Origin: Emydura subglobosa | Taxonomy: Eukaryota > Chordata > Testudines > Chelidae | Reading direction: 5' to 3' | Assembly: GCA_007922225.1 (NCBI GenBank) | Contig: ML679963.1 | Span: 7,287,984-7,351,983, forward strand | Length of the DNA: 64,000 nucleotides | Part shown: positions 12,866 through 26,899 of the stretch, piece after piece | Position numbering within the stretch: position 1 is the first letter of the stretch | Layout of the letters: every line of letters starts with the position of its first letter | Program-made: the position numbers and the translations under genes | The notes under the pieces: model-generated | Databases searched by the model: none | What the model saw: the letters and a program-made list of their open reading frames with translations, nothing else | Told to the model about the DNA's origin: nothing

Positions 12866-12918
12866 AATTAATCAGCACTGACATTAACATTTAGGGTTAA
12901 TTTCAGAGCTGATTAATT
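12866..12918. repeat. short inverted repeat, 11-bp perfect arms
   Basis: AATTAATCAGC (12866-12876) and GCTGATTAATT (12908-12918) are exact reverse complements separated by 31 bases. The arms contain ATTAATC, a homeodomain-like core (HNF1/PITX type). This may be a paired binding site or chance in AT-rich DNA. Confidence 0.45.
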
Positions 12919-15039
12919 TCTAAAGGCAAACGCTCATAGAAGTCAATGAGCACAGCAGGTGCTCAACACCAACGAAAGGCAGAGCTCGAAAGTGTCATGA
13001 GCAGGCTGCAAAGTTAACATCCCAGGGAGGTGATGGGGTAAGGGGACTTCACACCTCTCAGAACCAGTTTCAGAAAGTCTGTTTCCAGGGGGCAATCACT
13101 GCTGCAGCTTAAGCACTGAAGTGAATTTTGTTAAAGTGAAAACTGAGAGTGGGCAGGATCAGAACCTGTCACGAAGGTCACATCACTATAGGAATTGGGC
13201 TGGTGGCTGAACCAGGGTTTTTTTCCCCCACCTCCTCCAATGAAGGCCCCATCCAAACTCCTTGGAAGTCAAGGGGATACCTTTTTAATAACACATGCAA
13301 GTAGGGGAGCTCTGAAGTTGATGTGAAGTACATTTAGACAAATCCACTTTCTCCACCAGATTTTTTTTTTTAAGAGTTGATAGAGCTGTTAAAGTTTCCA
13401 GATTTCCAATGGGATGATTGATTTTAGCCCAATATAGTGTTGATCTATACAATAATTGGTAACTTATGTTTTGTAAATTAAAGTCTAGCCCTGTAGGTTT
13501 TCCTTTCACAGCAGGTTGGGAGCATATGTAACTGCTAATTCAAGTGACATTCCCAGCATAGATAAGAGCGGTACAGAAGTTTCCCACATGAAATCATAGG
13601 AGTAAAGCCCACTGAAGCATTCATTTGGAAACTAAGAAGTGGAAATCCTACAGCAAAAGCATTTTCTTGAAATACCCGGCATTAACCAGCCCTGACAACC
13701 TAAATATTCTCCTTCTTTTGCAACCGAGGGGTAAAGTGTTTTCTTTAAAGTTACACGGGAAGTTTGTGTTTGGGTGGAGTTTAGACCACCAGTGGCCAGA
13801 TTCACATGGCTGCACTTCCAGCCCCAGGACCCTCCTTCCATGTGGAAAGTGTCATTTAGGCCATTCCAAGATGAGCAGCACATGTTGAAATGAGAGTATT
13901 ACTTCTATCCGCCCCCAGCTAGCATTCCACCTTGTGACAGGCAAGATCTATTGCGGCGATGTAAATCCTTCAGCATAAGGAGCAGTCACAGACTTGCATT
14001 ACCCAAGATTTTTCTATCTCAGTGCATCTCAGCTGTTGTATAGTAGTTTGGGGAGGGGAGAACTTTTCCACACTGAAATCAATGGCCTACTGGTGCTCCA
14101 TAGAGTGCTGCTTTTCCTTATTTCCAGGGCTTAAGATACAGCAATTTTTACATAAGAAAGTGCTGTAAAATGTAGGTGCTACAAGCATGTTGTGTGACCT
14201 CAAATGGAATGGGGGCAAGGGTTGCACGAGTCCTTCAAGATGAGATCCCCTATAGCAAGAGGACCGGAAGCCCTGGGATAGAATTCTGCCGATAGAAATG
14301 TCAGACTTAGGAGCTATACTTTAAAAACAAATTAGTCTTCTAGATACTTGTTTCCCCCCCCCCCCCGGAGGGTGGTGGGGTTTTTTTTTTAAAGCCAATT
14401 CCTCCAGGCAACCACTGGTTTCAAGTTACATGACTGCCCCATTCCGTCTTTAAATTTGTAAATCTAACTCTCACTACTTGAATTACCGTTTTGGACAGAG
14501 AAACTCAACTGTCCTTGAGAGACCCTGTTTATCTAACAAGCAAATCCAGGAAGGAGCCCGGACTTGTTTGGAAGGGTTAACACTCCAAAAGGCTTGATCA
14601 GTTGTAGTAACTAATGAAAGCTTTAGTTGCTACATCAAAGTAGTCTGCTGTAGAGCAGTTTAGGATGGTCATTAAGTGGCTTTACAGCTAGCAAGTCTGG
14701 AATACCAATGCCAGAGAGCATCCAATTAGGACCTTGACCCAGGTCATCTCAGGACTAGGTCAAGTGACATTCTGGAAGAGGGTATAAACTCAGCAGCAAA
14801 TCTGGTGAGCTGGAGAATCAAGCCTGCAACAGTACTGTATTGTGTTGTGTTGCCTGAGCTACAGCATTCAGTAGAGAAACATTTAATATTAAATGTTACA
14901 AAGAATGTAGCCAATTTGGATGGTCACCTGTTTGGGTCCTTCCACTTTAACAGGAAAGAACTACAAAATGTTCAAGCAGGGAAGTATTGTTTTCACTTTG
15001 CAAGTCTGGTATGGAAAAAAAAAACTAGAAGCTTTTTAA

Positions 15040-16932
15040 ATGTGTCAATTCACCTTTAATGTTTGAAAAATAAAAAGGTATTTGAGCAATTGCAGTTATG
15101 ACAGGAACATATCTTGCTCCACAGAAGAATGTGAACAGGTTCACATCAGACTCATGCTTGGAAAACAAACACACGTTCGCCTTTTTTAGACCAAGAGTGG
15201 CGTTCTGTATTGACAAGATTGCCAGAGTGCCCTAGTTAGTCGAAGGCACCTCACTCCCAGATTGGAAGTTTTCTGCCAACATGAAATAAGTTATGACACC
15301 ACATCCTGTCTAGTTACAACATGATTCTATCAATATTATAACAGTAGGCATACTTTGGATTTTGCACAGTCTACAGACACAAAGACTTTTACTTCAGGAA
15401 GTAATCAGTCTGGGTCATTAAATTGTTTCACAATTAATAGCGACACTTTCTCCCCTCTCCCAAAACAGTGAACAAAAAGCAATGCCACATTACTTTCAAC
15501 AATCAATTCAGTTCATCTCTAGAGATAGGAATCACCCAGCCCTAGAGCAGAACTCACTCAAGTTCTAGAAATTTTGCCCACCAAATAGGCTCTTACTACA
15601 AAGACCAGATTTTGCAGAAGCTGCCACAGGTGTGGTGTTTTGGGGGTGGGTTTTTTTGGTGGGGGCGGGGGGAGGAGGCAGCACAGCAGAGGAAGAACCA
15701 CCACCCCAGGATGATCCAAAAGAACCTTTTTGCAATTTGAACTAGACGTTACTACACATTAAGACAACAATACTGCTGAACCTATGGGAGTTAGCAGTCT
15801 GGCTTGAAAGATATGTTCACAAGTTTCCCCTCACAAAACAGCATATGTAACTTGAGCTTCTGTCTTTGCACTGTGCTCAAGAGGAGAGAGAGACTCGGAA
15901 CACAGAAGCTATTCCTGGAGGATTGGCTTCATCAACTACAGCAAAAACAGTGGCCATCTATAAGTCTTCCAGATGACTAGGTTATTTTATGGAAATCCTT
16001 GAGTTCAAGCAGTGTTGTCTGGATAAGAAAGTGCCAAATTAAGTCTTCCAGATTCTGGTGTCAGTCCCTACATTTAATTTTCTAGTTCATTTTGGAGCAG
16101 AGACCAGATGGCTTAAGAGTGTTAGTCTCAGTGGATCACCCCACCACCAAGCAGTGGAGGCCAGGAGATCCTTCCTCTTGCAGAAGGCAAATAATTTAGG
16201 GGGAACATTTAATAAGTTCCAGGCTAGGTTAAGTTGCGTTGAGTTTAGCCGATTAATGTAGGCTGATCTAAGGGCAGTGGTGTGGGCACTTCTACAGAAA
16301 ACATCAAGGGCCAGTAGTATGATTTGCCATGCAGTCCCAAGATGGGGTATATATATTTTGAAAGAAAGCCTTGTTAAAAAGCCTCCCTGCTAATTTACAT
16401 AGGTATTAAATACCTTTCTCCCCACCAACTGCAGAGCTTACCAGGAAAGCCAAATTAACACAGCTCCCACATCTACCCCCCCCCCAGACTAAAACTGAAA
16501 AGGAAAGTTAAAGCTCCTCCATACACACAAACACACACACACATAGGGTTAAACAGTCTAACAAGAGTATTTACTATGAACTCAATAACATCTCTTTTTG
16601 GTCTACTAAACAAAAAAAAAAAAAAGTTTTCCCAGCCTTACCAAAGAAAAGGTTACCATTGAGGGAGCTGTTTGTGGAACAGTTTTATTTCTTCCCACTT
16701 GAAGGCCATTGTTTAAGCATTTACAGTTTTCCTAGTGCAATACAACCAAAAAAAAAAAGCAGTAACAAAAAAAGCCGCCTTCTTCCCAGGCAACTAAACA
16801 GAAGTCGATTTTACTGCAACATATACACATTAAATATAGTATACAGTCCATGCAGCGGCACAGCCATATTAAAGGGAATCTTGGCTTCAGCCATCAGTGC
16901 ATTACAGTCCAAATTTCACTGGCTCATACTTC
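15040..16932 (-). other. candidate 3' UTR of DYNLL2
   Basis: This is the sequence directly 3' of the DYNLL2 stop on the minus strand. There is an AATAAA on that strand at 16684-16689, which would give a 3' UTR of about 0.25-0.27 kb, and an ATTAAA at 15055-15060, which would give about 1.9 kb. The interval lacks obvious transposons, unlike the flanks, which fits a retained long 3' UTR. Without transcripts, which site is used, or whether both are, cannot be said. Confidence 0.45.
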
Positions 16933-19067
<2,135 letters not shown>

Positions 19068-22000
19068 TGTGAACCTAAAGGTAGAACATAAAGTATTAAG
19101 ATGTGCCGGTACAGTTCTTTCATGCATTGGAATACATTGTCTACATAATGTAACAATTCTGGATACCCAGTGTTCTGTGTTTATAGTGTGGGTTACACCA
19201 AACACCTGTCTTGCCCAGCACCTGGTTATATAGGCACACTGCACAGTAATCCTAGGATATGGGATCCTAGGTTGTGGGATGCTGTCATATTGGAAGCCAC
19301 CCTCAGAACTACTTGGCGATTAGACTAGAGATAGCCAAGTATCACCACCTGTACACACATTTTTAGCTTTAAAAAGCCCATAAATCCTTTACAGAGATCT
19401 TCTACTCCTGTAAATTACAGGGACCGCAGTCCTCCAAATCAATAATAATGGCTAAAGCCTGATTGCCCTCCAGGGATAGCCAATGGATTGGAGCATTAAT
19501 ATGGCTCTACCAACAGCAGCCCCCCGACTATATTTGTCTACACACTGACTGTAGGTGAATGCATTCAATGGATATAGTGGCAGAAGTGTTTAGTAGTTCA
19601 CCCAGGTGTGTACATTCCCTTTAAATGCAAGGTTAAAGGTTATACTGTCATCTGTTCTTGCTCCTTCAGACCAGAACTGAAGACGTTTCAGCTCTAGTTT
19701 ACCCTAGCGTCACTGATTCCCCTTTTGCACTTTGCTCAGCTTGACCAATGAAATCTACACAGTTTTGCTTGGGTCTCATGCACTGCACAACAGTGCGATA
19801 TTGGGACGCTGGACTTCTAAGTTCTGCTGTCTCTTCCAAGACGAGAGCCTACCTGAGACCTTTTAAAAGCCTGAACTGTGGCATATCTGAGCAAGGTGTT
19901 TAACCTCCATCCCTCTGCTAAGCTAGTTCGGGAGTTTTATGCTAGTCCGTGTTGAGCCACCTATATGTAGGTCTCAGATCCCCTGCCAGGGGCACATCCA
20001 CTAGTTGTAGCTAATTTTATATGCAGTTTGCAGGTCAGCTGAAAGTTACTATTGAATGTTTCATTCCTACTTGGCCAAAATCCCCACTAAAACAAGCATG
20101 TGAATTTTGCCTGAGTTACGAGCAGCCCTGTGTTGATTAGTACTTTTGATGTCGGACCCATTTCAGCTAGCAAACAAACAACATACAGTCACTTTGCACT
20201 AAGTTCCACCAAAATAACGTTGGAGAACAACTGGAGAATCAGACCCACCATCTAAACAGTTTAGGGCCTTCACTTGAGGGACTACTTAAGTGAAGGGCAT
20301 CTATCCAGGTGATGCCCATCTCTGGTAGTTATCATATTTCACATTAACATAGGATCACCACAAAGTTACTTAGTTTTAATAATGTAACCTTTTCACAGCA
20401 GAGAAAGCAAAGCCCCGTTACTAACAAGGATTAGTAAATCTTGAGTTATACTACTAGCTATCTATGTTTTGAGGTAGGGAAACCATACATGTTTAGCTCC
20501 AGAAAGGAGAAAGTCTGCTACAATGATTATTTCCTGGAGCAGTGCCAAAAAAACTGAAGGAGTAGCTTTGTTATAGCAACTAAAGGAGCCTGCTATCCAA
20601 AGAGAGAAAAAAAAGAATCCAGTTACGTAACAGCCCTATGATTACAATACTTCAATTCTTTATTCTGCCCCCAGTTGAAGACTTATATGGTTCCCTAATT
20701 TATACATTTTAGATACAGTGTTTAATTGAGCATTGCTACTGACTTGCACGAATAGCATGAAAGGAGGAGGATGGGAACTCTTCTAGAATGCCAGGACAGA
20801 GCACGTGCATTTGTAAGAGTTTTTAGGAAGCCAGCCACAGATGCCTCCCCCGCTCCCCATGATTGCAGTTTAAGCCACTGTTTGGGGGGGGGGGGGGGGA
20901 GGAGATTTGGAGCTTCAAGTCTGTCAACAACCACAAAGGAAACCCTCAGAGAGACAGCGGAGAACCAGAGACAAGCCACCTGTCGCTACTTTACGAGTCA
21001 ATTCAGAGGGCATCTGTAATTACATGAGTGTCAGCCAGAGACCTGCAGGAAGCTTCTTCCTTCCCGGTCATCTTTAGTAGGGGAGTTCTTCAATGCAGAG
21101 CCGTGCTGGCCCTGCACTGGTCACACCCCTGGTGAAACAACAGAAAACCACCCCTTTTGCTAAAGGTGTAGATGTCTCCTCTCCCCCCCCCCCCACCAGC
21201 TCCCACTCCCCTTTGAGCCATGCTGTCCTCTCTCCTGGACACAGCCTCCTGGTCACGACAGCAGCTGAGCGAGGCTGCGGCAGTCACCGCGGCTGTCTGG
21301 AAAGGGGAGGGTGGAAGCGTGAACAGGTTAGGGAGCAGCGCTCAGAGCCCCAGAGGCCAGACATCCTCCTCCTTGGCAGCTGCTCCACCTGCAGATCAGA
21401 GCAGCAGCAGCTCCTCCCCTAGCCACAGGGCTGGGCCTTAGCAATGCCACACCCCACCAACTCCCCTGGTCTGCCTAGAAAAGGGCCATTGACAGCTTCC
21501 TCCTCCCCCCCCCCCCCCACCAAGAGGCTTGGGGGCTGCTGCACTTCATAGGGTGATCAGCCCCCAGGCCAGGCCCAGACAGACAGACAGACAGCCAAGG
21601 CAGAAACAGCCTCAAGCTCTTGGAGGACACGTTCATCCCTGAATTGAGGCCCCAGACCAGACAGACCATTTGCCTTTCCCTACAAGTAAACAGGGGAACC
21701 TTCCCCTTCCTCCAAGGCCCAGCCAGCCCAGCCCAGCCTCTCGCAGCCCAGCTGCGGCCAGCCCGGGCTGGGGCCCTGCAGTCCAGGAGGGGATTTCCCC
21801 ACCCCCCGGCCCCCCCACCCGGGGGGGGGGGGGGTCCCAGCAAAGCCAGGGAGGGGTCTGGGGACAAGGGGTGACCTTCACTCACGGCGCCCCCGGGGGG
21901 GGTGTCACGGAGATGACCTTGCCCTGGTGGGAGAAGGGGGGTGCAAGGATGCAGAGGATGCAGAAGCCAGGACGGGGAGGGATCGGGGGGCCCCGATCTC

Positions 22001-22294
22001 CCTGGCAGGAGGTGCACGGGGGGGTGACTGCGGGGGCTGCAGCAGTGCAAGGGGGGAACCTGCTCGAATGAAGGCGTGGAGGGGGCGGGGAGGGGGGGGT
22101 CCGCGAGTGGCTCGCGAGGCTAGAGAAAAGCAGCCCCCCCGGTGCAACCCACGCCGCTTTGCACCCCGGCAGCTGCAGCCCCGTGGCGGGGGCGGTGGGG
22201 GGGGGACGGTACCCTTCTCATGAAAGCACCAAGCCGAAGGGAGGGGGGGGGGGGGAAAAGGAAAAAAAAAAAAAACCACCCGCCCGCACCTCAC
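19068..22294 (-). other. DYNLL2 intron 1 and 5' UTR part of exon 2
   Basis: Bases 19068-19074 (GTTCACA, read on the minus strand) are 5' UTR in exon 2. The acceptor AG is at 19075-19076. The intron then runs to the proposed first-exon donor at 22294, about 3.2 kb. Its upstream part (21000-22294 on the plus strand) is CpG-rich and full of G or C homopolymers. 19100-20880 is unremarkable unique sequence. No coding exon is seen. Confidence 0.65.
21576..21594. repeat. (CAGA)n microsatellite
   Basis: Short tandem run cagacagacagacagacag within DYNLL2 intron 1 and the CpG-rich region. Confidence 0.85.
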
Positions 22295-22465
22295 CTGCCC
22301 GGTGGGAGTCGCCGGCAAACGGACCCGAAGCGCCTCCGCCGCACGCACCCGCCCGCCCGCGCCGCTCCCTGCCCCGCCGCTGCCCCGCTCCTTGCCCAGC
22401 CGCGCTCGCGCTCCTCTCTCTCGCTCGCTCAGCCAGTCTCCGCGCGCCCGGCCGCCTCCCTCTCT
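22295..22465 (-). other. probable non-coding exon 1 of DYNLL2
   Basis: The minus strand has a strong splice donor, CAG|GTGAGG, with the last exon base at 22295. It lies about 170 bases downstream of the start predicted from the TATA-like and CCAAT elements. DYNLL2 needs a 5' UTR exon, because coding exon 1 is preceded by an acceptor after only 7 untranslated bases. The start coordinate is an estimate; the donor is the better supported end. Confidence 0.55.
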
Positions 22466-22900
22466 CCGGCGCCCGCCCCCTCCCTCGCGCTGAAATAGGC
22501 GCCCCTCCCCTTGCAGTGGCCCAGCCAGCCGCCCTCGCCCATTGGCTGCGGCGGAGCCTCGGCCCACAGCGACGAGCGTTCTCCCCTCGCCCTTCTCTGC
22601 CTACATCTTGTTTCATCCCACAATGCCGCGAGGGGAGATTGCGGCGGCGCGTGGCCCCCTCGCGCTCACCAGTGGCGGGGAGGGGGGGGCATAGTGCGAG
22701 TCCGGGCATGGGTTGGCCAGGACAGGCCCCCCCCCCCCGCCGCCTTCTGCGAAAGGTCTCGGGGCCCCGCTCTGGCTGCCTTGGCGAGCCTCCTGCCTTT
22801 TTTTGGGGGGGGGCGCCACCCCCAGATCTGCCCAGCTCAACTTTGCTGAGAGTGGCTCTGGCCCCACTGCAGCAGTGTAAACGCCCCCCCCCCGGACTGA

Positions 22901-23819
22901 AGTGGAGTCACTCCGGATTATAACCAGACAAGTGGTCCCTTTTAGTTCAGTGCCCAAGTCCCCTGCATTCTACACGCCATTTCCCTCCCTAGACACACTT
23001 TGGTTGCTGACCATTATTGACGCACCAGCAAGAATCAAGGCCTTACGGCTACGGGTGCCAGCGTTATTTACACCACTAATGCAATGGACCCGACCTCAGT
23101 TTCAGTTTCCTGCACTGCTCATTTTTTGCGAGTCCCTCCTTTGAGGTCTTTGTCATGCACTCAGTCCCCATCTCGGGACTTTGGATGCTCTGGATTTACA
23201 CCTCTGGACCCAGGAGCAAAATGCAAGCATTTGTCTTGAAGGCCTGATTCCCCTTACACTAACAGGTTTCATGCTGATGTGTCTCTGGTGATGTCAATGG
23301 AGTTTACTTCAGGATGAGATCAGTTGGGCCTCTTTCAGTCCAACCGCTGTGTCTGGCAAAGACATAGAGCTATTGCTTTTCTCTGTGCTTTCTTATCTGG
23401 ATGCATTCCCAGTGTTCTGTGATTTTATCATAAGAGTGGTAGTGTAGCACAGCAACTTTGCTGTACACTAATAATAGGACTGTGCATTGGGTCAGTGAGA
23501 TGAGCAGTGTATTCCTGGGTCTGTGAAAGATTCCAGGGCACTTTTTATACAAGAAATCTCCCCGCCCTATTGTGGTGCACACCAGCCAGCTGTGCTCTTC
23601 ACCCCAGCCGCTAGTGCATTCCAATACTGCCATATGTATACAGGATCTGATCCTGCAACTGGATCTGCACAAGCAGATCCCTGCACCTATATGAAGCCTT
23701 ATTGAGTTCAGGGATCCACGCATGTGGCTCTGATCAGAGGATCGGGACTGTAGTTTGTAAAGTATTCTTGGGAGGAAAGGCATTGCATAAAAGTAAAAAG
23801 AGTTTTGCCAGTGTTAATT
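22901..23819. other. intergenic DNA upstream of DYNLL2
   Basis: No gene recognised. A palindromic-type repeat piece lies at about 23245-23335 ('ggcctgattcccctta ... ggatgagatcagttgggcc'), with the ends roughly inverted. The rest is unique. Confidence 0.4.
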
Positions 23820-24060
23820 AATTGTAACCATACTTTATGCTTCTACAGTGCCTTCCACCTGAGATCTCAAAGTGTATTACAGACATTAATTAATTAAACC
23901 TCACAATACCCTTGTGAGGTAGGCAGGCAGCATTACACTGTCTCTCATTTATAGAAGAGGAAACTAAGGCACAGAGAGAGTGAGTGATTTGTCCAAGATC
24001 ACACAGCATGTTAGCAGCACAGTCAGGAATAGACCCTGTGTCTCTTGATGCCTAATCACG
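23820..24060 (-). repeat. MIR SINE (antisense)
   Basis: It contains 'gaggaaactaaggcaca', 'gatttgtccaagatcacacag' and 'cagtcaggaatagaccc', the reverse complement of the MIR core. Upstream is 'cctcacaatacccttgtgaggtaggcag', the 3' part. Diverged. Confidence 0.75.
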
Positions 24061-24229
24061 TGTCCCTCCTCCTTCCCTTGACATTATATCAATAGCAACA
24101 TGTAAGAACCTCAGATAGAAATGTAGTATTGAGTGACACCCTGCAGTGACTCTGTCACAACATCTCTAGGGCAGGAACAATAAACATTCAAAAAACATAC
24201 AATAATACATAATAACAATAGGAGGGGCG

Positions 24230-24400
24230 GGTTTGTCCAGGGGGTATGGCACTCCTCGAGGACTCAGGATTCCACTCTTGGCTCTGATCTACTGGCTGAT
24301 CCTGGGCAAGTCACATCCACCTTCCCGTGCCTTAGTTTCCCCATATGTAACATGAGGATAACAATACCCTCCTTCATCAAGTGCTTTCAGAACTCATTTG
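24230..24400 (+). repeat. MIR SINE (sense)
   Basis: A tRNA-like head ('tttgtccagggggtatggcac ... ggattccactcttggctctg') is followed by the core 'gatcctgggcaagtcac' and 'cttagtttccccatatgtaacatgaggataacaatac'. It lies tail to tail with the antisense copy just upstream. Confidence 0.75.
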
Positions 24401-24411
24401 TCTTAATGACA

Positions 24412-24853
24412 CTAAAAGGACTCCTCACCATATAAAAACGTGGTGAAGTCTTTGACCACACTGAGGAGGACTGGTTGTTCCTGGAAATCTAGATACCAGT
24501 GCTTTTCTAAGAATGCTTTTCTAACTTCACTAAACTGTTCCTTTTCTTGTGCAGCTGGTGACAGATTGGGGGTATGTCTCATGTCTAACAATGAACTCCA
24601 TGTTGCTTGGAGAACCTCATTTTGTTTTAGGGGCTCTACTTTGTATTGTAGCCAGATCAGATTTGGAAGGCTGCGTTCAAGACTCTTTGCTGTACAAAGA
24701 TCTATAACTCTCCAGTGTGCTTTGTTAAGAGTAAAGTGTCTGTGGTTAAAAAATTCTCCAACAAAGAAGGAAAAGGAGAGGAAGGTTGTGCTGGAATTCG
24801 TCTCCCCGCCTGCTATGTGCCGGTCAGTAAGATTTAGCAAGGTGAAACGTTAG
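24412..24853. other. block open on both strands, origin unknown
   Basis: A minus-strand frame of 142 codons (24412-24840) and a plus-strand frame of 137 codons (24440-24853) overlap almost completely. I recognise no domain in either; the minus frame is richer in charged residues (KEKEQFSEVRKAFLEKHW). The block lies between two MIR copies and a unique flank. It could be a decayed transposon or retrocopy, or chance. It is not annotated as a gene. Confidence 0.25.
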
Positions 24854-26344
24854 GGATAACGTGAGAGCAGCCTGGACGGTGATCAGTCATGTCATATACC
24901 TTTAACTATACTGCCACCTCAACAGCTGTTTGGTCTTTCCCGCCTGGGAATCCTGCCCTCAATAAATGTACTCTATACATATACCTCGTCTCTTGGCTGT
25001 CTACCCATGTGCCCATCTGTCAGGATGGCATCATGCCGGCTTGAATTTTGGTTGCTCCATTTCACTTGAGCATGGGTGCCAAGAAGTCATGAGTTTAGCT
25101 AAGCAGCCTCTAAAAACACAGCAAGTGCCATCTCCCTTAGACACTGTTGCTACAACAGCCCCTTCTCCTCTTTAAGCTCCATTGCATCTTTTGATGCTCA
25201 CATGCCCAAGAATGGATCGCCTTGGCGTTCATGGGCACATCTGGCTCTTAACAAGACAAATTTTAATTGCATGAAGGAGCTCAAGATCCATGCAGACCGC
25301 TTGGGGTACTGAAAATCCCCATTATTATATTTGCATATTGAAAGCTGGGGGGGAAGAGGGTGAATGATTAAGGAAGAATCCCTGGCAACAGTTTTTGTGG
25401 TGAGAAGGTAACAAAAGTAGCTGTTCTACACTGATCTCCTGCTTTCAGGATAGACTTTCATTCAAAAAGGGGAAGCTATCCAGGGGCCCACATCTTTTTG
25501 CAGAGTCAGCAACCCACCCCCGCCCACACACCTGACATCAATAGCAGCTATCTAGAAACAGTGTCTGAGGGAGGATGGAAGAGCGACATAAAGCAGCCAA
25601 AGTCTCGTCCCAAGTATGGAGGTTCTGTACTGCTGGAGGTGCTGGTTTTCAGATGAGAGATGAAACTGACGGGCCTCCTCACCACTTGTGCACATAAAGA
25701 TCCCACAGCACTTTTTGCAAGAGCAAGCATGTTAAATCCTGCATCCTGACCAGAGTCTGGTTTGGGTTACCAACATTTCTAATGCCAATGTCCTGATCAC
25801 TCTAACTGCATCTGTCTCCCTAAGATTCCATGGGTGAAATCCTGGATCCATTGAAGTCAATGGCAAAATTTCTATTGATATCAGTGGAGTCAAGAATACC
25901 CCTCTTTTTCAACTGAGGCAGCATGGTCTAGTGCCGTGTTTCACAATTGGTGGGGCGTGACCCTCGGGAGGGGAGGTCTCGAAAGGCAATTAAGGGGATA
26001 TTGAGATGTTGAAAATTTGATTAGTGTCTCAAGCAAAGAAAATCTGGTTCCCCCATATCTCACAAACCATGACCCTTCCAGGTGAAGTATTCTCTGTCAA
26101 CGTCTCAAAACACACATAGAGATCAATTATACAGGCTTCTCATTATCATTGATACATGTTTTTACTCTTACTTTTGTAGCAAATGTAAAGAGATTGCAAA
26201 CATTTTTATTTCAAATAAGCAGATGCCATCTGAAAAAGTTGGAAAACTCTGGCCTAATGGATTGAGCACTGGAGTTGTTGTATGAACATCAGCATGCCAC
26301 TTCACTCTTTCTGCGGTTCTGTTTCCCTTCCCACCTTTATCTGT
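24854..26344. other. intergenic DNA with small repeat pieces
   Basis: No gene. 25830-25905 is a palindromic repeat piece ('gggtgaaatcctggatccattgaagtcaatgg ... gatatcagtggagtcaagaa') of the family also at 4275-4355. 25930-26060 ('tttcacaattggtggggcgtgacc') looks like a hAT-type remnant. 26240-26344 is a weak sense MIR piece. Confidence 0.4.
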
Positions 26345-26515
26345 CTTGTTATCTTGGTAATCTGTTGGTAAATTGTTGCAGTGGTTTTTGGTTGCAGTGG
26401 TAATTGTTGTTGGTAAATTGGTTGCAATAGTAATTATTGTTGGTAAACTGGTTGTTGGCAAATTGGCTGTTGGCAGTGGTAACTGTTGCTGGTAAATTGT
26501 TGTAGTGGTTAATTA
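26345..26515. repeat. imperfect minisatellite, GT/TTG-rich
   Basis: Words such as 'ttggtaaattg', 'ttgcagtggt' and 'gtaattgttgttggt' recur irregularly through about 170 bases. The minus strand accordingly reads as Asn/Thr-rich low-complexity peptide. Unit length is not constant. Confidence 0.7.
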
Positions 26516-26688
26516 CCCTCATTGTTAAAAATGTATGCCTTATTTCCAGCCTGAATTTGTCTAGATTCAACTTCCAGCCACTGGATCATGTTATACCTGT
26601 CTCTGCTAGACTGAAGAGTCCATTACGAAATATTTGTTCCCCATATAGATACTTGCAGACTGTAATAGTTGTATGTTGCACAAAATGG

Positions 26689-26753
26689 TCTCCATTTTTC
26701 ACCCCTAGATGTGGCTTCCCCCAGATCTCCATTTCACCCCTAGATGTGGCTTC
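26689..26753. repeat. 37-bp tandem duplication
   Basis: 'tctccattt(tt)cacccctagatgtggcttc' occurs at 26689 and again at 26726, directly adjacent and almost identical (two T indels). This is a recent local duplication in otherwise unique DNA. Confidence 0.85.
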
Positions 26754-26899
26754 ATTTCAGGTGTAAATCGTTCCTGTAGTTTGGAAAATACTTTGCAATC
26801 CTTTGGTGTGACAGCAAGTTATAATAATTGGGTCTAAGCCTCCTCTGAGTTATATTGGCATAATTATCATCATTATATATTTGTGCTGAAGTAATACTA

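Larger units (their letters stand above)
10676..15039. other. intergenic DNA downstream of DYNLL2
   Basis: No gene recognised. It contains a CTG microsatellite (11521-11541), AT-rich unique blocks with TTAATTAA and TTAATATATTAA words (11755-11960), an 11-bp inverted repeat (12866-12918) and a C13 homopolymer (14354-14366). Frames of up to 164 codons at 11197-11717 are driven by the CTG/CAG run and do not look like protein. Confidence 0.4.
21000..22900 (-). promoter_or_regulatory. CpG island and promoter region of DYNLL2
   Basis: CpG dinucleotides are dense, highest at 22280-22690, in contrast to the AT-rich flanks. On the minus strand a CCAAT box (ATTGG on plus at 22541-22545) lies upstream of a TATA-like GCCTATTTCA (22491-22500), with GC boxes between and after. 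This predicts a start near 22460-22470. A ZNF143-type motif, ATCCCACAATGCC, is at 22615-22627 on the plus strand. Long open frames on both strands here come from GC richness, not coding. A divergent transcript on the plus strand is possible but unsupported. Confidence 0.75.

Noticed and set aside
1..15000. Exons of the gene expected beyond DYNLL2 (for example peroxidase or MKS1 neighbours)
   Set aside because: No frame resembles those proteins, and no splice-flanked coding block was found.
22159..22923. 254-codon plus-strand frame, and a 220-codon minus-strand frame at 21905-22567
   Set aside because: Both lie in the DYNLL2 CpG island, where stops are rare because of GC content. The peptides are low-complexity Pro/Arg/Gly and overlap the non-coding first exon.
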